From: Azospirillum sp.
Lineage (GTDB): Bacteria; Pseudomonadota; Alphaproteobacteria; Azospirillales; Azospirillaceae
Length of the DNA: 64,000 nucleotides
Reading direction: 5' to 3'
Assembly: GCA_027486405.1 (NCBI GenBank)
Contig: JAIXPD010000026.1
Location: 1 to 64,000 of the forward strand
Part shown: positions 33,796-43,742 of the stretch, piece by piece
Layout of the letters: every line of letters starts with the position of its first letter
Numbering within the stretch: position 1 is the stretch's first letter
Program-made: the position numbers and the translations under genes
The notes under the pieces: generated by a model
The model's input: the letters and a program-made list of their open reading frames with translations, nothing else
The model's database searches: none
Told to the model about the DNA's origin: nothing

Positions 33796-36750
33796 ACCCA
33801 GGCGCAACGATCCCCAATGGCGGCCGCGCACCACGATGGGCGCATCGACCTCCTTCAACCGCACCATCTGCCCGCCGCCCATGTCGCGGTTGTAGGCCTG
33901 CAACAGGAAGGCGCGGGTGTTGCGCGCCGCCGCCAGCCCGGCGCGGTCAGCGAAAACACGGCGGTTGCGGCAATGCGCCGTGTTCCACACCACATCGCCC
34001 GGCCGCTGCGGTTCGGAATAGCGGGCGTTGTGGGTCGGCAGATAGCCGACGCTGTTGACCGCCACACAGAATTGGAAGCGCGGGTTCGACGCCAGGATTC
34101 GTTCCTGCAAGGTTGGGAACAGCCGGTCGGTCAGGTCGGTGAAGGGGGCCATGAACTGTTCCGGCTCCGTGCCGGGGATGCTGGTCAGCTTGGTGGTGAA
34201 CAGCGCCTCTTCGGTGATCTGGCCGTTGCGCAGCGCGTCGTCCAGCATCTTGGCCAACGACGCCGCCCCCTCCTGGATGGTGGTGATGAAGGGGCGATCG
34301 GTTTCGATCATGCGGTGATAGGCGTCCTCCAACCGGATCGATTCCGCATCGGACAGCTTGGCGAAGGCCAGATGCAGGCCCAGGTCGCTGGTGCCGGCGA
34401 TGATGGCGGGCAAGTCGCCCGCGTCGCGCAGGATCACACGGACCACGCTCTGTTCGGACAGGGTCGGCAACCCTTTGGTATCGACCAGCAACCCGTCGAT
34501 GGACAGGTCGAGCATGGTCGCCGAAAAACGGTTGCTGCCCTGGACCAGCGTGATCGGCTCCTCACACGGGATGCGGTCGGAGGTGCGGCGGTCGCCCGCC
34601 ACCGATTGGCGCAGCGCGATGACCAAGCGGCGCTTCAGGTCGGACACGGCCGATTGCGTGTCGCTCATGCGGCGGCTGACGTCGCGGGCGATGTCGGTGA
34701 TTTCGTCGGTCTGGTCGCGGATGCTCACGACGTTGACGGTCACTTGCGAGGCCCCTTCGGCGGAGTTGGTGGCGCTGCGCCCGATTTCGGCGTTGGCCGC
34801 CGCCTGCTCCTCCACCGCCGCCGCCGTGGCGGACGCCGCCTCGTCAATTTCCTGGATGACCGAAATCACGGTCTGGATGGCCGAGACGCTGCCCGTCACC
34901 GCCGCTTTCAACTGGTCGATCTGGCGGGCGATGTCGCCGGTCGCCCGCGCCGTCTGCCCGGCCAGATTCTTCACCTCGCCCGCCACGACGGCAAAGCCCT
35001 TGCCCGCCTCACCCGCGCGCGCCGCTTCGATGGTGGCGTTGAGCGCCAGCAGGTTGGTTTGTCCGGCGATGTCGTTGATGAGGCTGGCGACCTTGCCGAT
35101 CTCCTCCGTCGCCACCTCCATCCGGGTGATGGCCGACGCCGAATCCCGCGCGCTGTCCACCGCGCGCCGCGCCACCTCGCTGGAGCGCGCCGCCTGCCGG
35201 GCGATCTCATGCCCGGCGGAGTTCAATTCCTCCGTCGCCGCCGCCACCGAGGAGGCGTTGGCGCTGGCCTGTTCGGACGCCGCCGACACCACGACGGTGT
35301 TTTCGCGCACCACCGTCAGCGATTCCATCAGATGGGTGATGCCGTCGCCCGCCCGCCGTCCGGCCTGATCCACGCCGATCCAGGTGGCGTCCAGATCACT
35401 TTCGATGGCCTTGCAGGTTTCCAACAGGGTCTGACGGGTCAAGTCCTTCTGCCGGATCTCGACCTCCAGCTTTTCATGCATGCCATAACCGATCTTGGCC
35501 TTCATCGCGTTCAGTTCCGCCGCCACCCGCTTGAACTCGGCGATGCGGATCGGTTCGGCCGGGCTGAGATAGTCCCCCAGCGCCACGCGGCCATAGGTCT
35601 TTTCCAGGGCCACCAACGGCCCGCGCACCGTGCGCAGGATTCGCCACGCAAACAGGGTGGCCAGCGCGCAACTGACCGCGATGGCGGCCATCAGTTGAAT
35701 GAAGCGGGCCTTGTAATCCGCCGCCGCCTTCTCATACTCCTCCCGCGCCACGCGGACCTGCAACTCCAGCAGCTTGTCGTTGACGTCGTGCAGTTCCGCA
35801 AACATCGGCTTCAGCACCTTGCGGACGTGCAGTTCCAACGCCAGGGAGTTGCTCTCCTTGATGTGGGTCAGGGCCGGAACCGTGGCTTCCTTGTGGAATT
35901 TGGCGCTCAACTCCTGATACGTCGCCGCCAGAATGACTTCCTCCGGTGTCAGGTAGGTCGCCAGATAGTCCTTCAGCAGCTTGGCCATGTATTCGATGTT
36001 TTCATCGATTTGCTTGACCTGCTCCTTGACCTCCTTGTCAGGCATGCCGTCGCGCAGGCCGATGACCAGATCGGTGACGATCTGCTGGTTTTCGCGGGCG
36101 TGGTTGAGGATTTCGCCAATCTGATAGGCCGGAACCGTCCGGTCCTCGTACACCGTGCGCAGCGACTCGTTGGAATCGGACATGCCGTCCAACCCCAGCC
36201 AGCCCGCCAGCAGCATCGCCAGGATCAGCACGCTGAACACCGCCGCCAGTTGCCCGGCCACGCTGTGGCGCACCGTTCCAACCAAACGCGCGACGCGGCT
36301 GCGCGGAACCAATTCACCCTGGGCCAGAGAGCCGGGGGCCGATCCGTTGCGCATGGCGGCGTACAGCGTTTCCGCCGCCGCCACCTCCTCCCGCGTCGGT
36401 TTGGAACGGATGGAGATGTATTCGGTGACCTGCCCATCGGTCAGCACCGGCGTCACATTCGCCCGCACCCAATAGAAATCGCCGGACTTGGCGCGGTTCT
36501 TGACCAGCCCCTCCCATGGGTTGCCCGCCTTGATGGTGGCCCACAGGTCGGCGAACGCCTCCTTCGGCATGTCGGGGTGGCGGACCAGATTGTGCGGCGA
36601 CCCGATCAACTCATGCTCGGCAAAGCCGCTGATCTCGACAAACGCCTTGTTCACAAAGGTGATGCGCCCGCCGGTGTCCGTGCGTGACACCAGGGGAACA
36701 CCGTCCGCCAGATGCAGTTCAGTCGTGGTGATCGGCATGTTCACGCGCAT
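33784..36750 (-). CDS. Methyl-accepting chemotaxis receptor with PAS, PilZ and an extra C-terminal domain
   Basis: About 988 residues. A PAS domain of the Aer type begins the protein (about 10-120, with [21 protein letters not shown] and the [14 protein letters not shown] stretch). Two membrane helices (about 165-185 and 335-355) enclose a four-helix-like periplasmic region. A HAMP-like segment and a signalling domain follow, with the hairpin tip [21 protein letters not shown] and [11 protein letters not shown] near 560-590. A PilZ domain at about 710-800 has RRTSDR and DLSIDG, the c-di-GMP-binding motifs. The last 190 residues form a further domain ([43 protein letters not shown]), seen at the ends of some other receptors and possibly Cache-like. 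It may sense redox or energy state and c-di-GMP together. AAGGTGG precedes the ATG. Confidence 0.92.
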   Translation of the reverse strand: MRVNMPITTTELHLADGVPLVSRTDTGGRITFVNKAFVEISGFAEHELIGSPHNLVRHPDMPKEAFADLWATIKAGNPWEGLVKNRAKSGDFYWVRANVTPVLTDGQVTEYISIRSKPTREEVAAAETLYAAMRNGSAPGSLAQGELVPRSRVARLVGTVRHSVAGQLAAVFSVLILAMLLAGWLGLDGMSDSNESLRTVYEDRTVPAYQIGEILNHARENQQIVTDLVIGLRDGMPDKEVKEQVKQIDENIEYMAKLLKDYLATYLTPEEVILAATYQELSAKFHKEATVPALTHIKESNSLALELHVRKVLKPMFAELHDVNDKLLELQVRVAREEYEKAAADYKARFIQLMAAIAVSCALATLFAWRILRTVRGPLVALEKTYGRVALGDYLSPAEPIRIAEFKRVAAELNAMKAKIGYGMHEKLEVEIRQKDLTRQTLLETCKAIESDLDATWIGVDQAGRRAGDGITHLMESLTVVRENTVVVSAASEQASANASSVAAATEELNSAGHEIARQAARSSEVARRAVDSARDSASAITRMEVATEEIGKVASLINDIAGQTNLLALNATIEAARAGEAGKGFAVVAGEVKNLAGQTARATGDIARQIDQLKAAVTGSVSAIQTVISVIQEIDEAASATAAAVEEQAAANAEIGRSATNSAEGASQVTVNVVSIRDQTDEITDIARDVSRRMSDTQSAVSDLKRRLVIALRQSVAGDRRTSDRIPCEEPITLVQGSNRFSATMLDLSIDGLLVDTKGLPTLSEQSVVRVILRDAGDLPAIIAGTSDLGLHLAFAKLSDAESIRLEDAYHRMIETDRPFITTIQEGAASLAKMLDDALRNGQITEEALFTTKLTSIPGTEPEQFMAPFTDLTDRLFPTLQERILASNPRFQFCVAVNSVGYLPTHNARYSEPQRPGDVVWNTAHCRNRRVFADRAGLAAARNTRAFLLQAYNRDMGGGQMVRLKEVDAPIVVRGRHWGSLRLGYRA

Positions 36751-37017
36751 GACCCTGGTCCACCTTGGTCGTTGCAATGAAAGTCAGCATCCAACAATTG
36801 GTCCAAACGCAAAGTCGTCCAGAAACAATATATCGTGGCCTACCAACCGGCGACGTACTGAAGCAATCGCCGTGCCGCAACCGTTAACCAAGAATCAAAG
36901 CCAAAATGGTTGATTCGCACGCGAAGAAACGGATGCCGCGCGGAAACGGTCGCAATTTGCGTCGGGATTCGGAAGCGCGTCTGCAATTTGGGAATTTGTC
37001 GCGAGACTAAACAGTCA

Positions 37018-37497
37018 TCACCCATTCGATCCACCGAGTGGAATCGCGGTCACGCTCTTGACTTCTTCCATCACCGCGTAGGTGTGGGTTTCCCGCACGC
37101 CGCGCGCGGTGGACAACAGCTCCCCCAGGAACAATCTGTATTCATTCATGTCCCGCACCCGCGCCTTGACGAGGTAATCGAACCCACCGGCGACCATGTG
37201 GCATTCCATGATCTGGGGCATCCGCAGCACGGTCCCCTTGAAATCGTCGAAATTGTCCGGGGTGGTGCGGTCCAACACCACCTCCACGAACACCAGCATC
37301 CCGGCGTCCAACCGGTGGGGGTCGAGCAAGGCGACGTAGCGCTGGATGACCCCGTCATTCTGCAAGCGCTTCACCCGCTCCAGACAGGCGGCCGGGCTGA
37401 GATTGATCCGGCGGGCGAGTTCGACGTTGCTGAGCCGCCCATCCTCCTGCAATTCGCGCAGGATCTTGATGTCGGTGGGGTCGAGTGAGCGTTCCAT
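37018..37497 (-). CDS. Lrp/AsnC-family regulator, likely activator of putA
   Basis: A 159-residue Lrp-type protein. The N-terminal helix-turn-helix (about 5-55) contains LDPTDIKILRELQEDGRLSN and INLSPAACLERVKRL; the C-terminal RAM domain for amino-acid sensing spans about 70-150 (MPQIMECHMVAGGFDYLV). It is divergent from putA across 130 bp, the layout of PutR/BkdR-type regulators that activate putA when proline is present. The link to proline is inference from that layout. Confidence 0.92.
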   Translation of the reverse strand: MERSLDPTDIKILRELQEDGRLSNVELARRINLSPAACLERVKRLQNDGVIQRYVALLDPHRLDAGMLVFVEVVLDRTTPDNFDDFKGTVLRMPQIMECHMVAGGFDYLVKARVRDMNEYRLFLGELLSTARGVRETHTYAVMEEVKSVTAIPLGGSNG

Positions 37498-37627
37498 CCC
37501 ATATATCCAAATTTCATATGGCTTCTCTCTTAAACTATCACGAAAAATTCTGTTTATCACTCCATCAAACGGACCATAATCGGCTTATTTCTCACTATAC
37601 TGAATTATCTTCACAACAACCTGAGCG
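37498..37627. promoter_or_regulatory. AT-rich divergent promoter region of the Lrp-type regulator and putA
   Basis: This 130-bp gap is markedly AT-rich for this genome. A TATACT at 37596-37601 could be the putA -10 box; no good -35 lies at the right distance, as expected for an activator-dependent promoter. Repeated A/T tracts are the type of site Lrp proteins prefer. Confidence 0.45.
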
Positions 37628-40600
37628 ATGGACCTGACCATGCTTGCATCCGCCGAGTTCCCCGCCGTGCGTCCGGACCGTGCCGCGATCGTCGCCGCCT
37701 ACCGCGCCGACGAGGCGCGGGTGCTCGATGGTCTGATCCAGATCGCCGCGCTGCCGCCCGACGCCCGCCGCCGGGTGCAGGACACCGCTGGCGGCTACGT
37801 CGCCAAGCTGCGCGAAACCCGCCCGCGCTTCGGCGCGCTCGACGCCTTCCTGCAAGAGTTCGGCCTGTCCACCAAGGAAGGCGTGGCGCTGATGTGTCTG
37901 GCGGAAGCGCTGCTGCGCATCCCCGACGCCGAAACCGCCGATCTGCTGATCCGCGACAAGATTGGCGGGGCGGATTGGACGCGCCATCTCGGCAAGGCCG
38001 ACAGCCTGTTCGTCAACGCCTCCACCTGGGCCTTGATGCTGACCGGCAAGGTGGTGCGGCTGGACGACGAGGACCAGCGCCAGCCCGCCGGCCTGCTGGA
38101 TCGGTTGGTCAGCCGCGCGGGCGAACCGGTGATCCGTCAGGCGATGATGCAGGCCATGCGCATCCTCGGCCGCCAGTTCGTCATGGGCCGCAGCATCGAA
38201 GAGGCGCTGGAGCGCGCCCGCGACAGCGAAAAGCTGGGCTACCGCTATTCCTATGACATGTTGGGCGAGGCCGCCCGCACCCAGGCCGACGCCGACCGCT
38301 ATCAGGAAACCTACGGCCGCGCCATCGAGTCCATCGGCAAGGCGCGCGGCAACCGCACCGTGCTGACCAGCCCCGGCATCTCGGTGAAGCTGTCGGCCAT
38401 CCACCCGCGTTACGAGATCGCCCAGCAAGCCCGCGTCATGGCGGAACTGCGCCCGCGCCTGCTGGAACTGGCGTTGAAGGCCAAGGCCGCCGGGATTCAC
38501 CTGACCGTGGACGCGGAGGAGTCGGACCGGCTCGACCTGTCGCTCGACGTGATCGAGGCGGTGTTCAGCGACCCGGCCCTGAACGGCTGGGAAGGCTTCG
38601 GGCTGGCGGTGCAGGCCTATCAGAAGCGCGCCTTGCCGGTCATCGAATGGCTGGGCAATCTGGCCGCGCGCGTGGGCCGCAAGCTGATGATCCGGCTGGT
38701 CAAAGGGGCCTATTGGGACAGCGAGATCAAGCGCGGGCAGGAACGCGGGCTGGACAATTACCCGGTCTTCACCCGCAAGGCGTCCACCGACGTGTCCTAT
38801 CTGGCCTGCGCCCGCAAGCTGTTGAGCCGCCGCGACGTCTTCCACCCGATGTTCGCCACCCACAACGCCCACACCGTCGCCTCGGTGATGGAGATGGCGG
38901 GCGACCGCGTCGGCTATGAGTTCCAGCGCCTGCACGGCATGGGCGAACCGCTCTACCACCAGATCGTCGGCCCCGACATGCCGGTGCGCGTCTACGCCCC
39001 CGTCGGCAGCCACGAGGATCTGTTGGCCTATCTGGTCCGCCGCCTGCTGGAAAACGGGGCCAACTCCTCCTTCGTCAACCGCATCCAGGACGAACAGGTG
39101 CCGATCGCCGACATCGTCGCCGATCCGGTCGCCCGCATCGCCGGTCTGGCGGTGAAGCCGCACCCGCGCATCCCGCTGCCCAAGGATCTCTACGGGGCCG
39201 AACGGCTGAACAGCCAGGGCGTCGATCTCAGCGACCCGCTGCTGGTCGGCCCGCTGCTGTCCGGCATGGCCGCGTCCTGGAGCAAGCCGTGGACCGGCGG
39301 TCCCATCGTCGGCGGCCACACCCCGGCGGGAACGGGCCGCCCCATCGTCGATCCGGCCAACAACAGCCGCGTCGTCGGCCATGTGGTGGAGGCCACCGCC
39401 GAGGATGTCGAACGCGCCCTGGCGCAGGCCAGTGCGGCGCATCACGCCTGGGCCGCCCGCCCGGTGACGGAGCGCGCCGATTGCCTGACCCGTGCCGCCG
39501 ATCTGATGGAGCGGGACCACCACACCCTGCTCGCCCTGCTGACCCGCGAGGCGGGCAAGGTGTTGCCCGACGCCATCGCCGAACTGCGCGAGGCGGTGGA
39601 TTTCTGCCGATACTACGCCACCCGCGCCTGCGCCGATTTCCAACCGATGGTGATGCCCGGCCCGACCGGCGAGCGCAACGAGCTGCGCCTGACCGGGCGC
39701 GGGGTGTTCGTCTGCATCAGCCCGTGGAACTTCCCGCTGGCGATCTTCGCCGGTCAGGTCGCCGCCGCCCTGGTGGCGGGCAACGCCGTGATCGCCAAGC
39801 CCGCCGAACAGACCCCGCTGATTGCGGCGGCGGCGGTCCGGCTGCTGCTGGAGGCCGGGGTCCCGCCCGAGGTCCTGCATCTGCTGCCGGGCGACGGGGC
39901 CACGGTTGGCGGCAAACTGGTCGGCGACCGCCGGGTCGCCGGTGTCGCCTTCACCGGGTCGACCGAAACGGCGCACATCATCAACAAGACCTTGGCGACG
40001 CGCGGCGGGCCGATCGTGCCCTTCATCGCCGAAACCGGCGGCCAGAACGCCATGCTGGTGGACAATTCCGCCCTGCCGGAACAGGTGGTGGACGACGTGC
40101 TGACCAGCGCCTTCCGCTCCGCCGGACAACGCTGCTCGGCCCTGCGGGTGCTGTTCCTTCAGGATGGCATCGCCCCCAAGGTGATCGAAATGCTGAAGGG
40201 TGCGGCGGCGGAGCTGCGCTTGGGCGACCCGGCCTTGCTGTCCACCGACGTCGGCCCGGTGATCGACGGCGAGGCGCTGGCGGTGCTGCGCCAGCATGTC
40301 GAGCGGATGAAGCGCGAGGCCGTCACGCTGTTCGAAGGCCAACTGCCCTATTCCTGCGCCCAGGGCAGCTTCCTGGCCCCGCACGCCTTTGAAATCGACA
40401 GTCTGGCCCAATTGCCGCGCGAGGTGTTCGGTCCGGTCCTGCACGTCATCCGCTTCAAGGGCGACCAGCTTGACGCGACGCTCGACGCCATCGAGGCCAC
40501 CGGCTACGGCCTGACGCTGGGCGTGCACACCCGCATCGACCGCACCGCCCGCAAGATCGCGGAGCGGATGCCGGTCGGCAACATCTACATCAACCGCAAC

Positions 40601-40774
40601 ATGATCGGCGCGGTGGTGGGGGTGCAGCCCTTTGGCGGCGAAGGTCTGTCCGGCACCGGCCCCAAGGCGGGCGGCCCGCGCTATCTGGCCCGCTTCGCCG
40701 CCGAACGGACGCTGACCATCAACACCACGGCGGCGGGCGGCAACACCTCGCTGGTGTCGCTGGAAGAGGATTGA
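37628..40774 (+). CDS. putA: Bifunctional proline dehydrogenase / L-glutamate gamma-semialdehyde dehydrogenase PutA
   Basis: A 1048-residue PutA that oxidises proline to glutamate in two steps with FAD and NAD+, feeding electrons to the membrane quinone pool. The FAD barrel (about 170-470) shows RLVKGAYWDSEIKRGQE, FATHNAHTV, LHGMGE and NGANSSFVNR. The aldehyde dehydrogenase part (about 550-1010) has the catalytic Glu in FIAETGGQN (near 801) and Cys in SAGQRCSAL (near 835). There is no N-terminal ribbon-helix-helix domain, so it is the non-autoregulatory type A form; the Lrp-type gene next door fits as regulator. A second ATG four codons in (37640) is a possible start. A terminator follows. 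Confidence 0.97.
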   Translation: MDLTMLASAEFPAVRPDRAAIVAAYRADEARVLDGLIQIAALPPDARRRVQDTAGGYVAKLRETRPRFGALDAFLQEFGLSTKEGVALMCLAEALLRIPDAETADLLIRDKIGGADWTRHLGKADSLFVNASTWALMLTGKVVRLDDEDQRQPAGLLDRLVSRAGEPVIRQAMMQAMRILGRQFVMGRSIEEALERARDSEKLGYRYSYDMLGEAARTQADADRYQETYGRAIESIGKARGNRTVLTSPGISVKLSAIHPRYEIAQQARVMAELRPRLLELALKAKAAGIHLTVDAEESDRLDLSLDVIEAVFSDPALNGWEGFGLAVQAYQKRALPVIEWLGNLAARVGRKLMIRLVKGAYWDSEIKRGQERGLDNYPVFTRKASTDVSYLACARKLLSRRDVFHPMFATHNAHTVASVMEMAGDRVGYEFQRLHGMGEPLYHQIVGPDMPVRVYAPVGSHEDLLAYLVRRLLENGANSSFVNRIQDEQVPIADIVADPVARIAGLAVKPHPRIPLPKDLYGAERLNSQGVDLSDPLLVGPLLSGMAASWSKPWTGGPIVGGHTPAGTGRPIVDPANNSRVVGHVVEATAEDVERALAQASAAHHAWAARPVTERADCLTRAADLMERDHHTLLALLTREAGKVLPDAIAELREAVDFCRYYATRACADFQPMVMPGPTGERNELRLTGRGVFVCISPWNFPLAIFAGQVAAALVAGNAVIAKPAEQTPLIAAAAVRLLLEAGVPPEVLHLLPGDGATVGGKLVGDRRVAGVAFTGSTETAHIINKTLATRGGPIVPFIAETGGQNAMLVDNSALPEQVVDDVLTSAFRSAGQRCSALRVLFLQDGIAPKVIEMLKGAAAELRLGDPALLSTDVGPVIDGEALAVLRQHVERMKREAVTLFEGQLPYSCAQGSFLAPHAFEIDSLAQLPREVFGPVLHVIRFKGDQLDATLDAIEATGYGLTLGVHTRIDRTARKIAERMPVGNIYINRNMIGAVVGVQPFGGEGLSGTGPKAGGPRYLARFAAERTLTINTTAAGGNTSLVSLEED

Positions 40775-40797
40775 TCGAGCCTCTGCGCAACACAGGA

Positions 40798-40842
40798 AAG
40801 GGGCAGAGCAGCCGATGGACGCTCCGCCCCTTCGGCGTTTTT
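40798..40842 (+). terminator. Terminator after putA
   Basis: AAGGGGC-A-GAGC pairs with GCTC-C-GCCCCTT (40798-40809 with 40821-40832), and a five-T run follows at 40838-40842. Confidence 0.85.
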
Positions 40843-40981
40843 GCAACGGTTCCCGCAAAACGGCGCGGGGGTGGTCGGCTTTGGCCCAAGGAAAGCACCC
40901 CCCTGTGATTTCCATCATTGAACCGCGTTCGTTGCCCGGTCCATAAAAGGTCTGGATTCGCCTTCAGCCGATTTGGAACGC

Positions 40982-43072
40982 ATGTTGAGCACCGCCGCCC
41001 GTTCATCACGGTCATCCTTCCGCCACCGCCTGCGGAAAATGGCAGCCTGTGCGGCGTTGCTGGTCGGGCTTCCGTCCCTGGCCGGTGCCCAACCCGTTTC
41101 GACTCCGGTGGTGGGGGCACCCCAGACGGTGGCCCCGGTCGTGGCCCCGGTCGCAGCCACGACCGTTGCCCCCGCCGTGCACAGCCGCCCACCCGCGCCC
41201 CGGCACCGCCCGCCGCCCAAGACCTTCGTTTTTGATGAAAACAACCCGACCTGCTGGGACGGCGACCCGGCGGGACCGGCGGTTCTGGCGGCGCTGGCCA
41301 ACGGCGACGCCGGGTTCCAGGCGCTGGCGCGCGAACAGCCCGAAGAAGCGTTCCGCTGCGCCAGCCTGTTCCCCAGCGACGCCGCCACCGCCATCCTGCA
41401 TGAGGCGGCGCTCGCCACCCCTTACGACGCCATCAGCGCCATCGAACAAGTGTCGCTGCGCCCCGGCGGGGCGGCCATCATCGGGCGGGCGTTGACGCCC
41501 AGCCTGCTGGTGCGCTCGCTCGACAACGGGATGATCTTTTTCGAAACCCGGCACGAGTTGCACAAGCTGATGCCGCCGGACAATCTGATGGCGTTGGAGG
41601 TGCAGGCGCGCCGGGCGCTGACCGCCGCCTTCGCCAAGGATCCGGCGGGCCTGTCGGCCAAGATCGGTGCCCTGCTGGACGACATGACCGAGGATTCGGG
41701 GCGGGAGCGTTTCCGCATCGTCAACGGCCTGCCGATCCCGGTGCTGTTCGAAATGATCGCCCGCATCGGGCCGCAGCTCTACACCTCGTCCTTTGACGGC
41801 ATCCTCGACATCCTGACCCTCAAGTTGAAGATGGATCACAAGACCTTCGTCGACTTGGCCCGCGATCCGGTGGCGACACCGCTGTGGGGGGATTTCTTCG
41901 CGGCGGTGGTCACGAGCGGGCGCGCCGACACCCTGTTCGGCACGATGGCGGGCAACGCCCGCGATCTGGCGCGCGGCAGCGTGCGGGCGCTGTTGGCCCA
42001 GGAAAGCCGCATCGACCCGCCCATCGCAGCCGGGGCGTTGGCCGACGCGATGGACACCAAATCCGAAGAGGTCCGCGCCGCGCTGGAAGACGAGGTGGCG
42101 GAGATCCACCGCACCACCACCCTGCCGCTGGTGCGCGCCACCACCGGCGTGGCCGGGGGCATCCACGCGGGTCGCGTCGGCAACCGCCCGACCACCCCGC
42201 AATTCGCCGCCGAACGCTTTGCCGAGCGCTACCCGCCCGCCCCCGCCCCGGTGTTGAGCGAAGACCGGCTGTTCCAGAACGGCGTCAACGTCCAGCGGAT
42301 GACCTTCTACAACGACACCGACGGCAAATCCTCGTTCAGCGGCTTCATCAAGTCGCACCGCGCGGCGGGCTGGGCGATCGAGGAGTATCTCGGCTTCGTC
42401 GTCGTCACCAGCCCGGAACGGGCCGGGCGGAGGATCATCATCGTCGCCGACACCCCCGACGGCGGCGAGAATGGCCGGATGGCCGTGCAGCTGTGGCTGC
42501 ACCACAAAAACCTCGTGCCCAGCGTGGTCGTGCATCGCGGCCACAGCTATCACGAGGAAGACACCATGCCGGAGATTTCGACGAACACGGCCTTTGTCTT
42601 CTGGGGATCCTGCGGCGGGCAGTTGCGCCTGCGCGCCACCTTGGAACAGGCCCCGGACGCGCTGGTGCTCGCCACCCAGAACATCGGAACCGCGCTCGTC
42701 AACCAGGCCCTGTTGCGGACCATCGAAGACCGGCTGCTGATCGACGGAACCATCAACTGGACCAAGGTGTGGACCGACGCCGAGGCCAAGATCCGTGACC
42801 GCCGCTTCGCCGCCTACTCCCGGCCCGACCAGAACTCCACCCTGCTCGCCCTGCGCGCCTGGCGGATGCAGACCGAAGGGGTGCCGAAGCTGCTGCACGC
42901 GTCGGCCAGCCCAAAGACCCCATCGGCGGCTCCAGCGACGCTGACCGGCCCGATCCCGACGCCCATCGCCCCCACCGCCTGGACGGCCCCGCCACCACCG
43001 CGCCACCGTCCCGCCACAACCTCCACGGCCACCTTGCCCGACACCCCGCCCATCGCGCCGATCATGCGGTGA
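40982..43072 (+). CDS. Secreted protein of unknown function with a caspase-like His/Cys motif pair
   Basis: A 696-residue protein that I cannot assign to a named family. A signal peptide (positively charged, then MAACAALLVGLPSLAGA) predicts export with cleavage after AGA. A proline-rich segment (about 20-60) leads to a large, mainly helical region (60-380) and then a mixed domain. In that domain, VVVHRGHSYHE (H518, H521) and AFVFWGSCGGQ (C544) follow hydrophobic strands, and VLATQNIGTALVNQALL comes after. The order strand-His-strand-Cys recalls clan CD cysteine proteases (caspase, gingipain, clostripain), though the 23-residue His-Cys spacing is short. The C-terminus is proline/threonine-rich. 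The ATG at 40982 has GGA upstream. Protease activity is a guess; export is more secure. Confidence 0.7.
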   Translation: MLSTAARSSRSSFRHRLRKMAACAALLVGLPSLAGAQPVSTPVVGAPQTVAPVVAPVAATTVAPAVHSRPPAPRHRPPPKTFVFDENNPTCWDGDPAGPAVLAALANGDAGFQALAREQPEEAFRCASLFPSDAATAILHEAALATPYDAISAIEQVSLRPGGAAIIGRALTPSLLVRSLDNGMIFFETRHELHKLMPPDNLMALEVQARRALTAAFAKDPAGLSAKIGALLDDMTEDSGRERFRIVNGLPIPVLFEMIARIGPQLYTSSFDGILDILTLKLKMDHKTFVDLARDPVATPLWGDFFAAVVTSGRADTLFGTMAGNARDLARGSVRALLAQESRIDPPIAAGALADAMDTKSEEVRAALEDEVAEIHRTTTLPLVRATTGVAGGIHAGRVGNRPTTPQFAAERFAERYPPAPAPVLSEDRLFQNGVNVQRMTFYNDTDGKSSFSGFIKSHRAAGWAIEEYLGFVVVTSPERAGRRIIIVADTPDGGENGRMAVQLWLHHKNLVPSVVVHRGHSYHEEDTMPEISTNTAFVFWGSCGGQLRLRATLEQAPDALVLATQNIGTALVNQALLRTIEDRLLIDGTINWTKVWTDAEAKIRDRRFAAYSRPDQNSTLLALRAWRMQTEGVPKLLHASASPKTPSAAPATLTGPIPTPIAPTAWTAPPPPRHRPATTSTATLPDTPPIAPIMR

Positions 43073-43079
43073 GGACCGA

Positions 43080-43346
43080 TCACGGCAGCGCGTCGATCCG
43101 TTCGATCTCATCCAGTTCAGCGCCACTGACCGTGACCGCCTGCACCAGGATGCCGCTGCCCGGTGGCCCCGGAACCAGCAGAACCGCCGACACCCGGCGA
43201 TAGGCCGGAAAGGACAAGCCGTCGATCAACTCTTCCTCAAGCTCGACGCTGTAGGAGCCGGGCGGTTGCACACCGTCCAGGCCCGACACGCGAAAGGGTT
43301 TGACGAAGGTGGCAACGCGTTGGCTTTTGCGCAGGAACTGCGTCAT
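43080..43346 (-). CDS. Small hypothetical protein
   Basis: An 88-residue protein with no family that I can name. It is mostly beta-like with the stretches VATFVKPFRVSG and PPGSYSVELEEELIDGLSF. Its ATG overlaps the stop of the upstream gene (43343) as ATGA, so the two are translated together. It is convergent with the secreted His/Cys gene with 7 bp between stops. The coupling makes it very likely real. Confidence 0.65.
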   Translation of the reverse strand: MTQFLRKSQRVATFVKPFRVSGLDGVQPPGSYSVELEEELIDGLSFPAYRRVSAVLLVPGPPGSGILVQAVTVSGAELDEIERIDALP

Positions 43347-43681
43347 GGCGTGACCCTCTCCGACGTCGACAGCCGGTTCAACGCCTCCGTCAGCCAAGGG
43401 GCGCGGATCGTCCGGTCCCGCTGCGCCCACGGCACATTCGTCGCGTTCGCCGCCTCGTACAGGCGCTGCGCCAACGCTTCGACCGCCATCTGCCCATCCA
43501 ATTGGCTTTCGCGCGCGACCCGCTCGCGCCCGCTGTCGAGGCCCTTGACCCGGTATTGACGCTCGCCCAGTTCCGGCGGCAACAGGCGTTCCACCCGATG
43601 GTCGCCGCGCGGCGCGCCGCGCTTCACATCGGGCGCGGAAAAATGGACAACCTGTCCGATATGGTATTTCGGCCCGTTCAT
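43343..43681 (-). CDS. Small hypothetical protein coupled to its downstream neighbour
   Basis: A 112-residue protein. The N-terminus (PKYHIGQVVHFSAPDVKRGAP) looks like a small SH3-like or beta domain, and the middle ERQYRVKGLDSGRERVARESQL continues that strand pattern. The C-terminal part is helical. It is the first of two overlapping genes (with 43080-43346). No function is recognised. Confidence 0.65.
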   Translation of the reverse strand: MNGPKYHIGQVVHFSAPDVKRGAPRGDHRVERLLPPELGERQYRVKGLDSGRERVARESQLDGQMAVEALAQRLYEAANATNVPWAQRDRTIRAPWLTEALNRLSTSERVTP

Positions 43682-43742
43682 GGCACGTCTCCCGTCCTGC
43701 CGCCTCTGCCTGCCTGTCCCCGGATGACCCGCCGCAGCGGCG

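Noticed and set aside
37595-40918. A 1107-residue open frame on the minus strand
   Set aside because: It lies wholly opposite putA, is rich in His/Arg/Gln/Gly and lacks domains. It is a mirror of high-GC codon bias, as putA has all catalytic motifs.
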